Source: Acidobacteriota bacterium
GTDB taxonomy: Bacteria; Acidobacteriota; Vicinamibacteria; Vicinamibacterales; SCN-69-37
Assembly: GCA_947467605.1 (NCBI GenBank)
Contig: CANIII010000009.1
Coordinates: 62,001-126,000 of the forward strand
Reading direction: 5' to 3'
Length of the DNA: 64,000 nucleotides
In this document: in pieces, positions 6,757 through 17,275 of the stretch
Layout of the letters: every line of letters begins with the position of its first letter
Position numbering within the stretch: the first letter of the stretch is position 1
The notes under the pieces: generated by a model
What the model was told of the DNA's origin: nothing
Database searches by the model: none
Seen by the model: only the letters and a program-made list of their open reading frames with translations
Position numbers and translations under genes: made by a program

Positions 6757-9450
6757 ATGAAGAATGTGGCGCCTGATGAGGCCTCGGCCCTGGAAGCAAT
6801 CGAAACCCGCGAGTGGATCGACTCCTTCGACTACGTTTTGCACGGTGGCGACAACAGCCGCACCGTTCGGCTTCTGGATGCGCTGAAACTCCGCGCCAGC
6901 CAGGCGGGCGTTAAACAGCCCTTCACCTCCAATACCCCGTACCTCAACACCATCCCGCCCCATCAGCAGGTGCCCTACCCGGGCAATCGCGAAATGGAAC
7001 GCCGGATCAAGAGCCTGATCCGCTGGAACGCGGCGGCCATGGTCGTGAAGGCCAACCGCGAGTCGGACGGCATCGGTGGCCACATGTCGACCTACGCGTC
7101 GGCGGCCACCTTATATGAGGTCGGTTTCAACCACTTCTTCCGTGGCAAGGACGCCGGCCACGACGCGGACTTGATCTACTTTCAGGGGCACGCGTCCCCC
7201 GGCATCTACGCCCGCGGCTTTCTTGAAGGCCGGTTTTCTGAACAGCAGATCGCGAACTTCCGGCACGAAGAAGCGGCAGGAGGCGGCTTGTCCTCCTACC
7301 CGCACCCGTGGCTGATGCCCGACTACTGGGAATTCCCGACCGTCTCGATGGGCCTCGGTCCCCTGTGCGCGATCTACCAGGCGCGCTTCGCGCGGTACCT
7401 CGAAAATCGCGGCATGAAGCCGGTGTCGGACCAGAAGGTCTGGGCGTTCCTCGGTGACGGCGAAACCGATGAGCCGGAAGCGCTCGGATCGATCTCGCTG
7501 GCGGCGCGCGAAAAACTCGACAACCTCATCTTCGTCATCAACTGCAACCTGCAGCGGCTCGACGGCCCGGTCCGTGGTAACCACCAGATCGTCACAGAGC
7601 TTGAAGCCGTGTTCCGTGGCGCCGGCTGGAACGTGATCAAGGTCCTCTGGGGCTCCGACTGGGACGAGATTCTCGCGAAGGACACCGACGGCATCCTGGC
7701 CAAGCGCATGAGCGAGGTCGTTGACGGTGAGTACCAGCGCTATGTCGTCGAAGACGGCGCGTACCTCCGCAAGCATTTCTGGGGCACAGATCCGCGCCTG
7801 CTCGACATGGTGCGGCATCTGTCTGACGATGAGCTGAAGCAGTTGCGCGTCGGCGGACACGATCCGGTGAAAGTGTTCAACGCGTATCGTGCGGCCACGC
7901 AGCACAAGGGCCAGCCGACGGTCATTCTCGCGCGCACGATCAAGGGCTATGGCCTCGGCGAGTCGACGCAGGGCAAGAACATCACGCATCAGCAGAAGAA
8001 GCTGAAGGGCAGTGAGCTGAAGGAATTCCGCGACCGCTTCGGCGTGCCGATTCCGGACGAGACGGTGGAAGAGGCGCCGGTCTATCGTCCGGATCAGAAC
8101 AGCCCCGAACTGCAGTACATGAAGGCACGACGTCAAGCGCTCGGCGGCTTTGTGCCGCGTCGCGTGCTCAACGCGCCGGCGATTGAGCCGACGGTGACGG
8201 CATCACTCGCGGCCGCGTTTGAAGAATTCAAATCGGGGACCGAGGACAAGAAAGCCTCGACCACGATGGTGTTCGTGAAAATGCTCGGCAAGTTGCTGCG
8301 CAACAAGGAACTCGGTCACCTCGTGGTGCCGATCGTGCCGGACGAAGCGCGCACCTTCGGCATGGAAGGTCTCTTCCGCGAAGTCGGTATCTACTCGAGC
8401 ATTGGTCAGGTGTACGAGCCTGTCGACATGGCCACGCTTCTCTATTACAAGGAAGCCAAGAACGGTCAGATCCTCGAAGAGGGCATCACGGAAGCTGGAT
8501 CGATTGCGTCGTGGATTGCCGCGGGTGCGGCGTACGCGAATCAGTCGGTCAACACGATTCCGTTCTTCATCTACTACTCGATGTTCGGGTTCCAGCGCAT
8601 CGGCGACTTCATCTGGTCAGCCGCCGACGCACGCTGCCGCGGATTCCTGCTCGGCGGCACCGCCGGTCGCACGACGCTGGCGGGTGAAGGCCTGCAGCAT
8701 CAAGATGGTCACAGCCATGTGCTGTCGCTTCCGGTGCCCAACTGTCTTTCGTATGATCCGGCGTTTGCCTTCGAATTGGCGACGATCATCAAAGAGGGCA
8801 TCAAGCGGATGTACATCGACGGTGAGTCGATCTTCTACTACATCACCGTGATGAACGAGCAGTACGCGATGCCGGCGATGCCGAAGGGCGCCGATGTCGA
8901 AGCGGGCATTTTGAAGGGGCTCTACCAGTTCAAACCGGCGGCCGGAAAGAAATCCAAGCTGCGCGCGCAGTTGCTCGGCAGCGGCACGATCCTGAACGAA
9001 GTGCTCAAGGCGCAAGAGATGTTGGCCGGCTACGGTGTGGCGGCTGATGTATGGAGCGCGACGAGTTACAACGAGCTCTATCGTGACGCCAACGCGGTGA
9101 CGCGCTGGAACATGCTGCACCCGGGCGACACCGCCAAGGTGCCGTATGTCACCGAGTGCCTCTCGAAGACGGATGGCCCGATCATCGCGGCATCCGACTA
9201 TCTGAAGAGCCAGCCTGGAATGCTGGCGCAGTGGATCGGGAAGCCGATCACGACGCTCGGCACCGATGGCTTCGGCCGCAGTGAAGATCGTGGCGCGCTA
9301 CGCAACTTCTTCGAAGTGGACGCACGCTACGTGACCATCGCGACACTGTCGGCGCTGATGCGCGACGGACAAATCGACGCGAAGGTCGTGCAGCAAGCGA
9401 TCAAGGACCTCGGGATCAATCCCGACAAACCCAATCCGGCGGTTTCCTAA
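6757..9450 (+). CDS. aceE: Pyruvate dehydrogenase E1 component, homodimeric type
   Basis: This 897-residue enzyme decarboxylates pyruvate using thiamine diphosphate and transfers the acetyl group to the lipoyl arm of AceF. The ThDP motif runs from GDGE at residues 233-236 to NCN at 262-264. Segments such as ESDGIGGHMSTYASAATLYE, and length close to the roughly 890 residues of E. coli AceE, identify the single-chain E1. ATG 6757 is preferred (AGAGGA at 6741-6746); an in-frame ATG at 6712 would overlap the divergent M49-like gene and adds nothing conserved. TACAAT at 6718-6723 may be the -10 box. It is the first gene of an aceE-aceF-lpd operon. Confidence 0.96.
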   Translation: MKNVAPDEASALEAIETREWIDSFDYVLHGGDNSRTVRLLDALKLRASQAGVKQPFTSNTPYLNTIPPHQQVPYPGNREMERRIKSLIRWNAAAMVVKANRESDGIGGHMSTYASAATLYEVGFNHFFRGKDAGHDADLIYFQGHASPGIYARGFLEGRFSEQQIANFRHEEAAGGGLSSYPHPWLMPDYWEFPTVSMGLGPLCAIYQARFARYLENRGMKPVSDQKVWAFLGDGETDEPEALGSISLAAREKLDNLIFVINCNLQRLDGPVRGNHQIVTELEAVFRGAGWNVIKVLWGSDWDEILAKDTDGILAKRMSEVVDGEYQRYVVEDGAYLRKHFWGTDPRLLDMVRHLSDDELKQLRVGGHDPVKVFNAYRAATQHKGQPTVILARTIKGYGLGESTQGKNITHQQKKLKGSELKEFRDRFGVPIPDETVEEAPVYRPDQNSPELQYMKARRQALGGFVPRRVLNAPAIEPTVTASLAAAFEEFKSGTEDKKASTTMVFVKMLGKLLRNKELGHLVVPIVPDEARTFGMEGLFREVGIYSSIGQVYEPVDMATLLYYKEAKNGQILEEGITEAGSIASWIAAGAAYANQSVNTIPFFIYYSMFGFQRIGDFIWSAADARCRGFLLGGTAGRTTLAGEGLQHQDGHSHVLSLPVPNCLSYDPAFAFELATIIKEGIKRMYIDGESIFYYITVMNEQYAMPAMPKGADVEAGILKGLYQFKPAAGKKSKLRAQLLGSGTILNEVLKAQEMLAGYGVAADVWSATSYNELYRDANAVTRWNMLHPGDTAKVPYVTECLSKTDGPIIAASDYLKSQPGMLAQWIGKPITTLGTDGFGRSEDRGALRNFFEVDARYVTIATLSALMRDGQIDAKVVQQAIKDLGINPDKPNPAVS

Positions 9451-9451
9451 T

Positions 9452-10777
9452 ATGGACTTTACGATTCCGAATCTGGGTGATGGCGTTGACAAAGCCGACG
9501 TCGCCCGTGTGATGGTCAGCGTCGGCGACATGGTCGCCGTCGATCAGTCAGTGCTCGAACTCGAGACTGACAAGGCGACCGTGGAAGTGCCATCGACGGT
9601 GGCGGGCAAAGTGTTGACGCTGACCGTGAAGGCTGGCGACAAGGTCAAAGCGGGCCAGGTCGTCTTCACAGTGGACGGGTCAGCTGCTGCACCCGCGGCG
9701 GCTCCAGCTCCGGCCGCGGCAGTGCCCGCCCCCATCGAGGCCGCTGCGCCGGCGGCAGCACCAGCGCCGCCACCAGCGGCGGCCAAGGTCGTCGACATTG
9801 CGTCGGTTCCGCGGCCAACGCCGGTGCCGGGCGCACCGAAAACCACCGTGGGCTCGAGTGAGCTCGCACTCGCGGTGCCCGTACCTGCCGCGCCGTCTGT
9901 GCGTCGCTACGCGCGCGAACTCGGTGTGGATATCACACAGGTTGACGGCACGGGCCCCGGTGGCCGCATCGGCAACGAGGACGTGAAGCAGTTCGTGCGC
10001 GGTGCGCTCCTCAACGGCGGCGCTTCCTCGTCCGGTGGCGCGCGGCTCGCAGGCGTTCCGCTTCCCGACTTCACCAAGTGGGGGGCCATCGAGACCAAGC
10101 CGATGTCGAACATCCGCCGCAAGACCGCGGAGCACCTCAGCGCGGCGTGGGCCTCCATTCCGCACGTCACGCAGAACGACAAGGCGGACGTGACGTCGAT
10201 CGAGAGTTTCCGCAAGGCCTTCGGCAAGAAAGTGGAAGCCGCCGGTGGCAAGTTGACGGTGACCGCGATCCTCATCAAGATCGTGGGCCTCGCCCTCGAC
10301 AAGTACCCACAGTTCGCCTCGTCGGTCGACATGGCGAATCAGTCGCTCATCTACAAGCAGTACCGACATGTCGGCATCGCCGTCGACACGCCGAATGGCC
10401 TGCTCGTGCCGGTGATTCGAGACGTGAACACGAAGACGATCACCGAGATTGCGGTTGAACTCGGCGTGGTGTCTGGCAAGGCACGCGACAAGAAGCTCTC
10501 GCTCGACGACATGTCGGGCGGCGTCTTCAGCATCAGCAACCTTGGCGGCATTGGTGGCACGTCGTTCACGCCGATCGTGAACGCGCCCGAAGTCGCCATT
10601 CTCGGCGTGTCGCGCGGCGGTCTTGAGCCCGTGTGGCAGGGCACCGGTTTCGTACCGCGTGAGATGTTGCCGCTGTCGTTGTCGTACGACCACCGCGTAA
10701 TTGACGGCGCCGATGCCGCGCGTTTCCTGCGCTTCACCTGCGACACGCTCGAACAGCCTCTTAGCCTTTACCTTTAA
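9452..10777 (+). CDS. aceF: Dihydrolipoyllysine acetyltransferase E2 of pyruvate dehydrogenase
   Basis: The 441-residue E2 has one N-terminal lipoyl domain with the lipoylated Lys41 in ETDKATVEV. An Ala/Pro-rich flexible linker (about 77-130) follows, then a peripheral subunit-binding domain (RRYARELGVDITQVDG, about 148-185). The C-terminal acetyltransferase domain ends with the active-site block SYDHRVIDG (His414, Asp418). E. coli AceF has three lipoyl domains; one is common elsewhere. It starts one base after the aceE stop, so translation is probably coupled. LipA, encoded at 27 kb, would supply the lipoyl group. Confidence 0.96.
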   Translation: MDFTIPNLGDGVDKADVARVMVSVGDMVAVDQSVLELETDKATVEVPSTVAGKVLTLTVKAGDKVKAGQVVFTVDGSAAAPAAAPAPAAAVPAPIEAAAPAAAPAPPPAAAKVVDIASVPRPTPVPGAPKTTVGSSELALAVPVPAAPSVRRYARELGVDITQVDGTGPGGRIGNEDVKQFVRGALLNGGASSSGGARLAGVPLPDFTKWGAIETKPMSNIRRKTAEHLSAAWASIPHVTQNDKADVTSIESFRKAFGKKVEAAGGKLTVTAILIKIVGLALDKYPQFASSVDMANQSLIYKQYRHVGIAVDTPNGLLVPVIRDVNTKTITEIAVELGVVSGKARDKKLSLDDMSGGVFSISNLGGIGGTSFTPIVNAPEVAILGVSRGGLEPVWQGTGFVPREMLPLSLSYDHRVIDGADAARFLRFTCDTLEQPLSLYL

Positions 10778-10786
10778 ACGGGAATC

Positions 10787-12211
<1,425 letters not shown>

Positions 12212-12221
12212 TTTACGGAAC

Positions 12222-12242
12222 TCCGGCAGAGCACCTGCCGGA
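12222..12242 (+). terminator. Hairpin after lpdA, possible terminator
   Basis: TCCGGCAG (12222-12229) pairs with CTGCCGGA (12235-12242) around a five-base loop, eleven bases after the lpdA stop. The stem is strong, but the downstream T content is weak, so intrinsic termination is plausible rather than certain. Confidence 0.5.
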
Positions 12243-12277
12243 AATTCGGCATTAACAAAATTTCATCTGAAAACATG

Positions 12278-12299
12278 CACGCTGTTGATAAACAGCGTG
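12278..12299. repeat. Inverted repeat upstream of the 110-residue exported protein gene
   Basis: CACGCTGTT (12278-12286) and AACAGCGTG (12291-12299) form a perfect nine-base stem with a GATA loop, about 50 bases before the ATG at 12349. It could be an operator or a 5'-leader hairpin. No T-run follows. Confidence 0.45.
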
Positions 12300-12348
12300 T
12301 GTACGCGTGTCGTAACCAAGTGAGTAAGACACTTGGAGGCACGTAGAG

Positions 12349-12681
12349 ATGAAACGGATGATGTTGGCAGTGATCGGCGCGATTGTAATCAGCGCCGTTG
12401 GAATGTACGCGCAGGCGAAGCCGGCCGCGCCCGCGGCTGAAGGCACGAAGTTCACCGGTTGTTTGATGCCGGGTTCGGGCGAAACCTTCATGCTGATGAA
12501 TGCGCAGGAAAAGGGCCAGAAAGACAAGCGCACGCTCAAGGTGGTTCCCGCGTCAGATAAGGTCGACGTGGCGGCGCATGTGACGCAGGAAGTGGAAATT
12601 GTCGGCACGGTGAGCGGCACGGGGTCGGCCGCGGTGCTCAACGCGACCAAGATCAGCCGCAAGGCCGATTACTGCGGATAG
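12349..12681 (+). CDS. Small exported protein of unknown function
   Basis: The 110-residue product has a clear signal peptide (MLAVIGAIVISAVGMYAQA). The mature part is small and beta-rich in appearance, with two Cys residues (in TGCLMPG and at the C-terminal DYCG) that could form a disulfide. GGAGG lies about 12 bases before ATG 12349. I do not recognise a characterised family, although small exported proteins beginning with a GCL-type segment seem common in Acidobacteria. A GC-rich hairpin at 12700-12725 follows. Confidence 0.7.
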   Translation: MKRMMLAVIGAIVISAVGMYAQAKPAAPAAEGTKFTGCLMPGSGETFMLMNAQEKGQKDKRTLKVVPASDKVDVAAHVTQEVEIVGTVSGTGSAAVLNATKISRKADYCG

Positions 12682-12699
12682 CACACCGCCGCACAAAAC

Positions 12700-12725
12700 G
12701 GGCTGCGCCGGCAACGGCGCGGCCC
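12700..12725 (+). terminator. GC-rich hairpin between the 110-residue gene and the AlkZ-like gene
   Basis: GGGC T GCGCCG (12700-12710) pairs with CGGCGC G GCCC (12715-12725) around a GCAA tetraloop, giving an 11-pair stem with one T-G wobble. It begins 18 bases after the stop at 12681. It lacks a T-run, so it may slow or end transcription only with help from Rho. Confidence 0.4.
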
Positions 12726-12820
12726 GATCTCCAGTACAGTGAAGCAGCACTTCCTGGAGCACATCCATCCTGACTGCCATTACCGACCGCGAACTGAATC
12801 GAGCCACGCTGGCCAGGCAG

Positions 12821-13864
12821 ATGTTGCTGCGCCGCGAGAAGGCCGGACCCGCCAGAATCGTGAAGGCGGTCGAGCAGTTGCTGGCGTTGCAGGCGCAAGT
12901 GCCGCGGCCGCCGCATGTCGCGTTGTGGTCGCGACTCCAGAAATTCGATCGCGAGCACTTGCTGAAGGCGCTGCACACGCGTGCGCTCGTGCGTGGCACC
13001 ATGATGCGCGGCACACTGCACATCATGAGCGCGAAGGACTTCCTCGCGTTCCGGAGCGCGCTCCAGCCGTCGCTCACTGCTGGCATGCGGTCCATCGTCG
13101 GCAAAGGGCCGATTCCATCAATTGACACCCTCATTACGGCCGGGCGCAGTGCATTCGGTCGCAAGGCGCGTCCGTTTGCGGATGTTCGGGCCGCGCTCCA
13201 GTCACGCTTTCCGGACGCGCACGAACGGATGATGGGCTACGCCGTGCGCATGCAGTTGCCGCTGGTGCAGGTGCCGGTCGAGGGCGAGGCGTGGGGATTT
13301 CCGCCGGACTCGGACTTCGCGTTGGCGGAACACTGGCTGAAGACGAAGGTGGGCCCTGGGGCTGGCCTCGGATCGCTGATCGTGCGCTATCTCGCGGCAT
13401 TTGGACCGGCCTCCACCGCCGACATTCAATCGTTCCTGGGGATTCGCGGCGTGGCCGAGGTCCTGGCGCCGATCCGTGACAAGCTGCTGACGTTTCAGGA
13501 CGAGCGAGGCCGAGAGGTTCTGGATTTGCCCAAGGCCCCGCGCCCTGGTGCCGACGTGGACGCGCCCGTGCGCTTCCTCCCCGAGTACGACAGCCTCATC
13601 CTCGCGCATGCCGATCGCTCGCGCATCGTCGATGAGGTGCATCGCAAGGCGCTCGTCACCAAGAACCTGATTGTGCCCGCCACTTTGCTGATTGATGGTC
13701 GCGTCGCGGGGACATGGAAGATTGAACGGAAGCGCGCCGCCGCCACGCTGAATCTGACGCCGTTTGTGGCCATCCCGAAGGCCGCGCGAGCGGCCATTGA
13801 GGAAGAAGGCGACGCACTCCTCCGGTTTGTCGAGCCGGACGCCGTCACCTTCGCTGTGCGCTAG
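12821..13864 (+). CDS. Winged-helix DNA-binding protein of the AlkZ/YcaQ-like (HTH_42) family
   Basis: From ATG 12821 the product is 347 residues. It shows the family's LLALQAQVPRPPHVALWSRL start block, TRALVRGTMMRGTLHIM near residue 62 and a C-terminal FLPEYDSLILAH block. Proteins of this PF06224 family include DNA glycosylases acting on crosslinks or alkylated bases and related proteins of unknown role; catalysis is not proven here. The frame stays open upstream to 12743, and residues encoded from 12770 (RELNRATLARQ) look like the conserved family N-terminus. No ATG, GTG or TTG exists there, so the true start may be the CTG at 12770 (GGAG at 12756-12759), giving 364 residues. Confidence 0.82.
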   Translation: MLLRREKAGPARIVKAVEQLLALQAQVPRPPHVALWSRLQKFDREHLLKALHTRALVRGTMMRGTLHIMSAKDFLAFRSALQPSLTAGMRSIVGKGPIPSIDTLITAGRSAFGRKARPFADVRAALQSRFPDAHERMMGYAVRMQLPLVQVPVEGEAWGFPPDSDFALAEHWLKTKVGPGAGLGSLIVRYLAAFGPASTADIQSFLGIRGVAEVLAPIRDKLLTFQDERGREVLDLPKAPRPGADVDAPVRFLPEYDSLILAHADRSRIVDEVHRKALVTKNLIVPATLLIDGRVAGTWKIERKRAAATLNLTPFVAIPKAARAAIEEEGDALLRFVEPDAVTFAVR

Positions 13865-13931
13865 TGGCGCCGGACGATGGCGGGCTCCGCCATTGCCAGA
13901 ATCTGCAGATCGCCCAGTGAGGCCGGCCTGG

Positions 13932-13950
13932 CCTGAGCGAAGTCGAAGGG
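13932..13950. repeat. Short dispersed-repeat-like sequence
   Basis: The 19 bases CCTGAGCGAAGTCGAAGGG match a short sequence I know as scattered in intergenic regions of many GC-rich bacterial genomes. Here it lies in the 159-base gap (13865-14023) before the BNR protein gene. Only one copy is visible in the window. A possible -10 box TAATAC follows at 13956-13961. Nothing else is apparent in this gap. Confidence 0.4.
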
Positions 13951-14023
13951 CCGTGTAATACTACCGACGGCGTTTTCTTCGCCGTTCGGCCTGAACTGCC
14001 CCTGGAATGCTGGAGAGACTTCA

Positions 14024-17000
14024 ATGACGTTACGGACCTGGATGACGCGCGCGGCGATCGCTGCGCCGGTGTGTGCCTGTGTGCTTGTGGCTTCAACCGT
14101 ATTGCTGGCGCGCCAGACCGGCGCGCCCGCGGCCCAGCGGCCGATCGTGCCGGCCATCCAGCGGCCGAAGCCGGCGCTGCTGCCATCCGTGAACCCAGCG
14201 CTGCTCAAGGGGCTGAATTATCGTCAGATCGGCCCGTCGCGTGGAGGCCGCGTCACCACGGTGACCGGTGTCGCGCAGCAGCCAAAGACCTTCTACATGG
14301 GCGTCGCCAGCGGTGGCGTGTTCAAGACCGTCGACAACGGCGTGACGTGGCTGCCGATCACAGATGGCCAGGTGCCGCTCGGTTCAACTGGCGTCATCGC
14401 GGTCGCGGATTCGAACCCGGACGTCCTCTATCTCGGCACCGGATCTGACGGTGTGCGCAGCAACGTCTCAACCGGCCGTGGCATCTACAAGTCGACCGAC
14501 GCCGGAAAGACCTGGGCATTCGCGGGACTGCGCGGGGGCGGTCAGACGGGCGGCCTGCGCATTCATCCGACCAACCCCGACATCGCGTTCGCCGCCATGA
14601 ACGGTGTCGTGTTCGACAAGAACGAAGAGCGCGGGATCTTCAAGACCACCGACGGCGGCAAGATGTGGAAGAAGGTGCTCTACATCAACAACGAAATCGG
14701 CGCGATGGATGTGGAACTGCAGCCGGGTAATCCGAACGTCGTTTACGCGTGGATGTCGCATCTTGAGCGCAAGCCGTGGTCGATCATCAGCGGTGGCCCG
14801 TCGTCCACGGGTGCGGGTTTCTACAAGAGCACTGATGGTGGCGAGCACTTCACGAAGATCACCGACGGCCTGCCCAACGACTTGATCGGCAAGGCCAACA
14901 TGGCCGTGACGGCTGCGAATCCCAATCGGATCTACGCACTGATCGAAGCGAAGCCGGGTTCGGGTCTCTACCGCTCGGATGACGCGGGCGCAAAGTGGCA
15001 GTTGATGAACTCGACGCCGGCGATGACGTACCGCCCCTTCTACTACACAACCATCGGCGCCGATCCGATCAACGCCGACATCGTCTATGCCGGTGCCGAG
15101 ACGTTCTACAAGTCCACGGACGGCGGCAAGACGATGACGCCGTTCCGGACGCCGCACACCGACAACCATGATCTGTGGATCAATCCGAAGGACGGCAACA
15201 TGATGATCCAGTCGAACGACGGTGGCGCCAACATCTCGAATGACGGCGGCCGCACATGGTCCTCGCAGAACAATCAGGTCACCGGTGAGTTCTACGCGGT
15301 CTGGGCCGACAACGCGTTCCCCTACAAGATTTATGGCGCCCAGCAGGACTCGAGCACGGTGATCATCTCGAGCGTCGCGACGCCGTACAACCTCGAAGAC
15401 TGGAAGGGCGGTCCCGGCTGCGAGACCGGCCCGATCCTGCCGCACCCGACCGACATCTACACGATCTACGGTTCGTGCAAGGGCCAGTATGAAGTGCAGG
15501 ACCTTCGGTCGAATCAGACCAAGCAGTACTGGATCGGCGGACAGTCGCTCTATGGCAACGCCGGCGAGGAACTGATCTACCGATTCCAGCGCGTGTCGCC
15601 GATGAACACGTCGCCCTTCGACCCGAACGTGCTGTACTACGGCTCGCAGTTCGTGCATCGCACGCGTGACAAGGGCGTGACGTGGGAGAAGATTTCGCCA
15701 GACCTCACCGAGTTCGACAAGTGCTGTCAGATGGCCAGCGGCGATCCGATCACGCGAGACGCCACGGGCGAAGAGTTCTACAGCACGCTGTACGCGATTC
15801 AGGAGTCGCCGCTCGAGAAGGGCGTGATCTGGACGGGCGCGAATGACGGTCCGTTCAGCGTCACACGTGACGACGGCAAGACGTGGTCGCGCATTACGCC
15901 AAAGGACCTGCCGAAGGGCGGTCGGGTGGCGTTCATCGATGCGTCACCCCACCGTCGGGGCTCGGCGTATTTTGCGGTGTATCGATATCTCCTCGGTGAC
16001 TTCGCGCCCTACATTTACAAGACCAACGACTACGGCAAGACATGGAAGTTGCTGACCGACGGCAAGAACGGCATTCCGGCGGACACGCCGACTCGCGTCG
16101 TGCGCGAGGACCCGAACCGCGAGGGATTGCTCTACGCAGGCACCGAGTTCGGCATGTATGTGTCGTTCGACGATGGCGGACATTGGCAGCCGTTCTTCCA
16201 GAACATGCCGCAGATTCCGATCAACGACATCAAGGTGTATCGCAAGGATCTGCTCGTGGCTACGCAGGGGCGCGCGTTCTGGATCATGGACAACCTGAGT
16301 TCGCTCCACCAGATCGGCGCGACGCAGACGACCGACGCCGTGAAGCTGTACGCGCCGCGCGACGGGTATCGCACGCGCGTGAATCCGGCGACGCTCGGAC
16401 CGATGTTCGAGTACTACTTGCCGACGGCGCCGACCGGGGCGGTGCTCATTGATGTCCTCGATCTGAAGGGCGCAGTCGTCATGAGCTACAGCAGCGAGAC
16501 GCCGGTGGGTGGTGCCGGTGGACGCGGAGGCCGCGGCGGTGGTCGCGGCGGTGGCGGTGGAGCACCGGCAGCAGCCGGTGGCGATCAGGCCGCCGCGCCT
16601 GCGGCAGCACCGGATCCTGAAGCGGGCGGCGGTGGTGGCGGCGGCTTTGGCGGTCGCGGTGGTGGCGGTGCGCAGACGCGCGTCACGAAGGAAGTGGGCC
16701 TGAACCGCGCCGTGTGGAACGTGCAGGGCAAGGACGGCTTCACGATGCCGCCAGGTTCGTATCAGGTGCGACTCACCGTGGACGGCAAGGCGCAGACCCA
16801 ACCGTTCAAGGTGCTGATCGATCCGAACGTGGCCGCGAGCGGTGTGACGCCTGCGGATCTGGTGGAGCAGTATCAGCACAACCTGGCAATGCGCGCGTTC
16901 AGTGCCGACGTCACGGCGTTGGTCACCCGGGTGCGCAACGCGCGCACGGCCGCCAAGACCGGCCCGGCCAACAAGCTCGCGTCGATCGACGAGATCTACT

Positions 17001-17197
17001 CGCAGCTCACGACCTGGCCCGAAGGCGTGCGCTACGCGCGTCCAGGTCTGCAGGATCACACGCAGTACCTCAATGGCCTCGGTACGCGCGTGGACCAGAA
17101 GGTTGGTCGCGACGCCATCGAGCGCCTCGCGCAGCTGAAAAAGGAATACACGCGGCTCAAGACGCTCGTGGATCGGCTGCTCGGCCCGACACAGTAG
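14024..17197 (+). CDS. Large exported BNR/VPS10-type beta-propeller protein
   Basis: The 1057-residue protein has a signal peptide in its first 36 residues, then many BNR (Asp-box) repeats of the pattern S-x-D-x-G-x-x-W (for example KSTDAGKTW, KTTDGGKMW, ISNDGGRTW). These build sortilin/VPS10-like propellers. A Gly/Arg-rich, low-complexity linker of about 65 residues (near residue 830) separates the propeller from a C-terminal beta-sandwich-like segment and a helical tail. Annotated relatives are called glycosyl hydrolases or sortilin-like proteins, but no catalytic residues are evident. A REP-like hairpin with a T-run (17211-17250) ends the unit. A 1004-residue relative lies at 28.8-31.8 kb. 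Confidence 0.85.
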   Translation: MTLRTWMTRAAIAAPVCACVLVASTVLLARQTGAPAAQRPIVPAIQRPKPALLPSVNPALLKGLNYRQIGPSRGGRVTTVTGVAQQPKTFYMGVASGGVFKTVDNGVTWLPITDGQVPLGSTGVIAVADSNPDVLYLGTGSDGVRSNVSTGRGIYKSTDAGKTWAFAGLRGGGQTGGLRIHPTNPDIAFAAMNGVVFDKNEERGIFKTTDGGKMWKKVLYINNEIGAMDVELQPGNPNVVYAWMSHLERKPWSIISGGPSSTGAGFYKSTDGGEHFTKITDGLPNDLIGKANMAVTAANPNRIYALIEAKPGSGLYRSDDAGAKWQLMNSTPAMTYRPFYYTTIGADPINADIVYAGAETFYKSTDGGKTMTPFRTPHTDNHDLWINPKDGNMMIQSNDGGANISNDGGRTWSSQNNQVTGEFYAVWADNAFPYKIYGAQQDSSTVIISSVATPYNLEDWKGGPGCETGPILPHPTDIYTIYGSCKGQYEVQDLRSNQTKQYWIGGQSLYGNAGEELIYRFQRVSPMNTSPFDPNVLYYGSQFVHRTRDKGVTWEKISPDLTEFDKCCQMASGDPITRDATGEEFYSTLYAIQESPLEKGVIWTGANDGPFSVTRDDGKTWSRITPKDLPKGGRVAFIDASPHRRGSAYFAVYRYLLGDFAPYIYKTNDYGKTWKLLTDGKNGIPADTPTRVVREDPNREGLLYAGTEFGMYVSFDDGGHWQPFFQNMPQIPINDIKVYRKDLLVATQGRAFWIMDNLSSLHQIGATQTTDAVKLYAPRDGYRTRVNPATLGPMFEYYLPTAPTGAVLIDVLDLKGAVVMSYSSETPVGGAGGRGGRGGGRGGGGGAPAAAGGDQAAAPAAAPDPEAGGGGGGGFGGRGGGGAQTRVTKEVGLNRAVWNVQGKDGFTMPPGSYQVRLTVDGKAQTQPFKVLIDPNVAASGVTPADLVEQYQHNLAMRAFSADVTALVTRVRNARTAAKTGPANKLASIDEIYSQLTTWPEGVRYARPGLQDHTQYLNGLGTRVDQKVGRDAIERLAQLKKEYTRLKTLVDRLLGPTQ

Positions 17198-17210
17198 GAA
17201 CATCCTGCAG

Positions 17211-17249
17211 AAAAGCCGGGAGTTAATTCCGAATTAACTCCCGGCTTTT
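17211..17249. repeat. Third REP-like palindrome, related to those around the RAYT
   Basis: Two 19-base arms (17211-17229 and 17231-17249) form a perfect inverted repeat around one central C, and TTTT at the end extends to five Ts. The core CGGGAGTTA...TAACTCCCG is shared with the 44-bp palindromes at 4231 and 4980, with diverged outer arms and centre. It lies 13 bases after the BNR gene stop, so it probably also works as an intrinsic terminator. Confidence 0.8.
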
Positions 17250-17275
17250 TAGGACTACAATCCCGCCACACCCTC

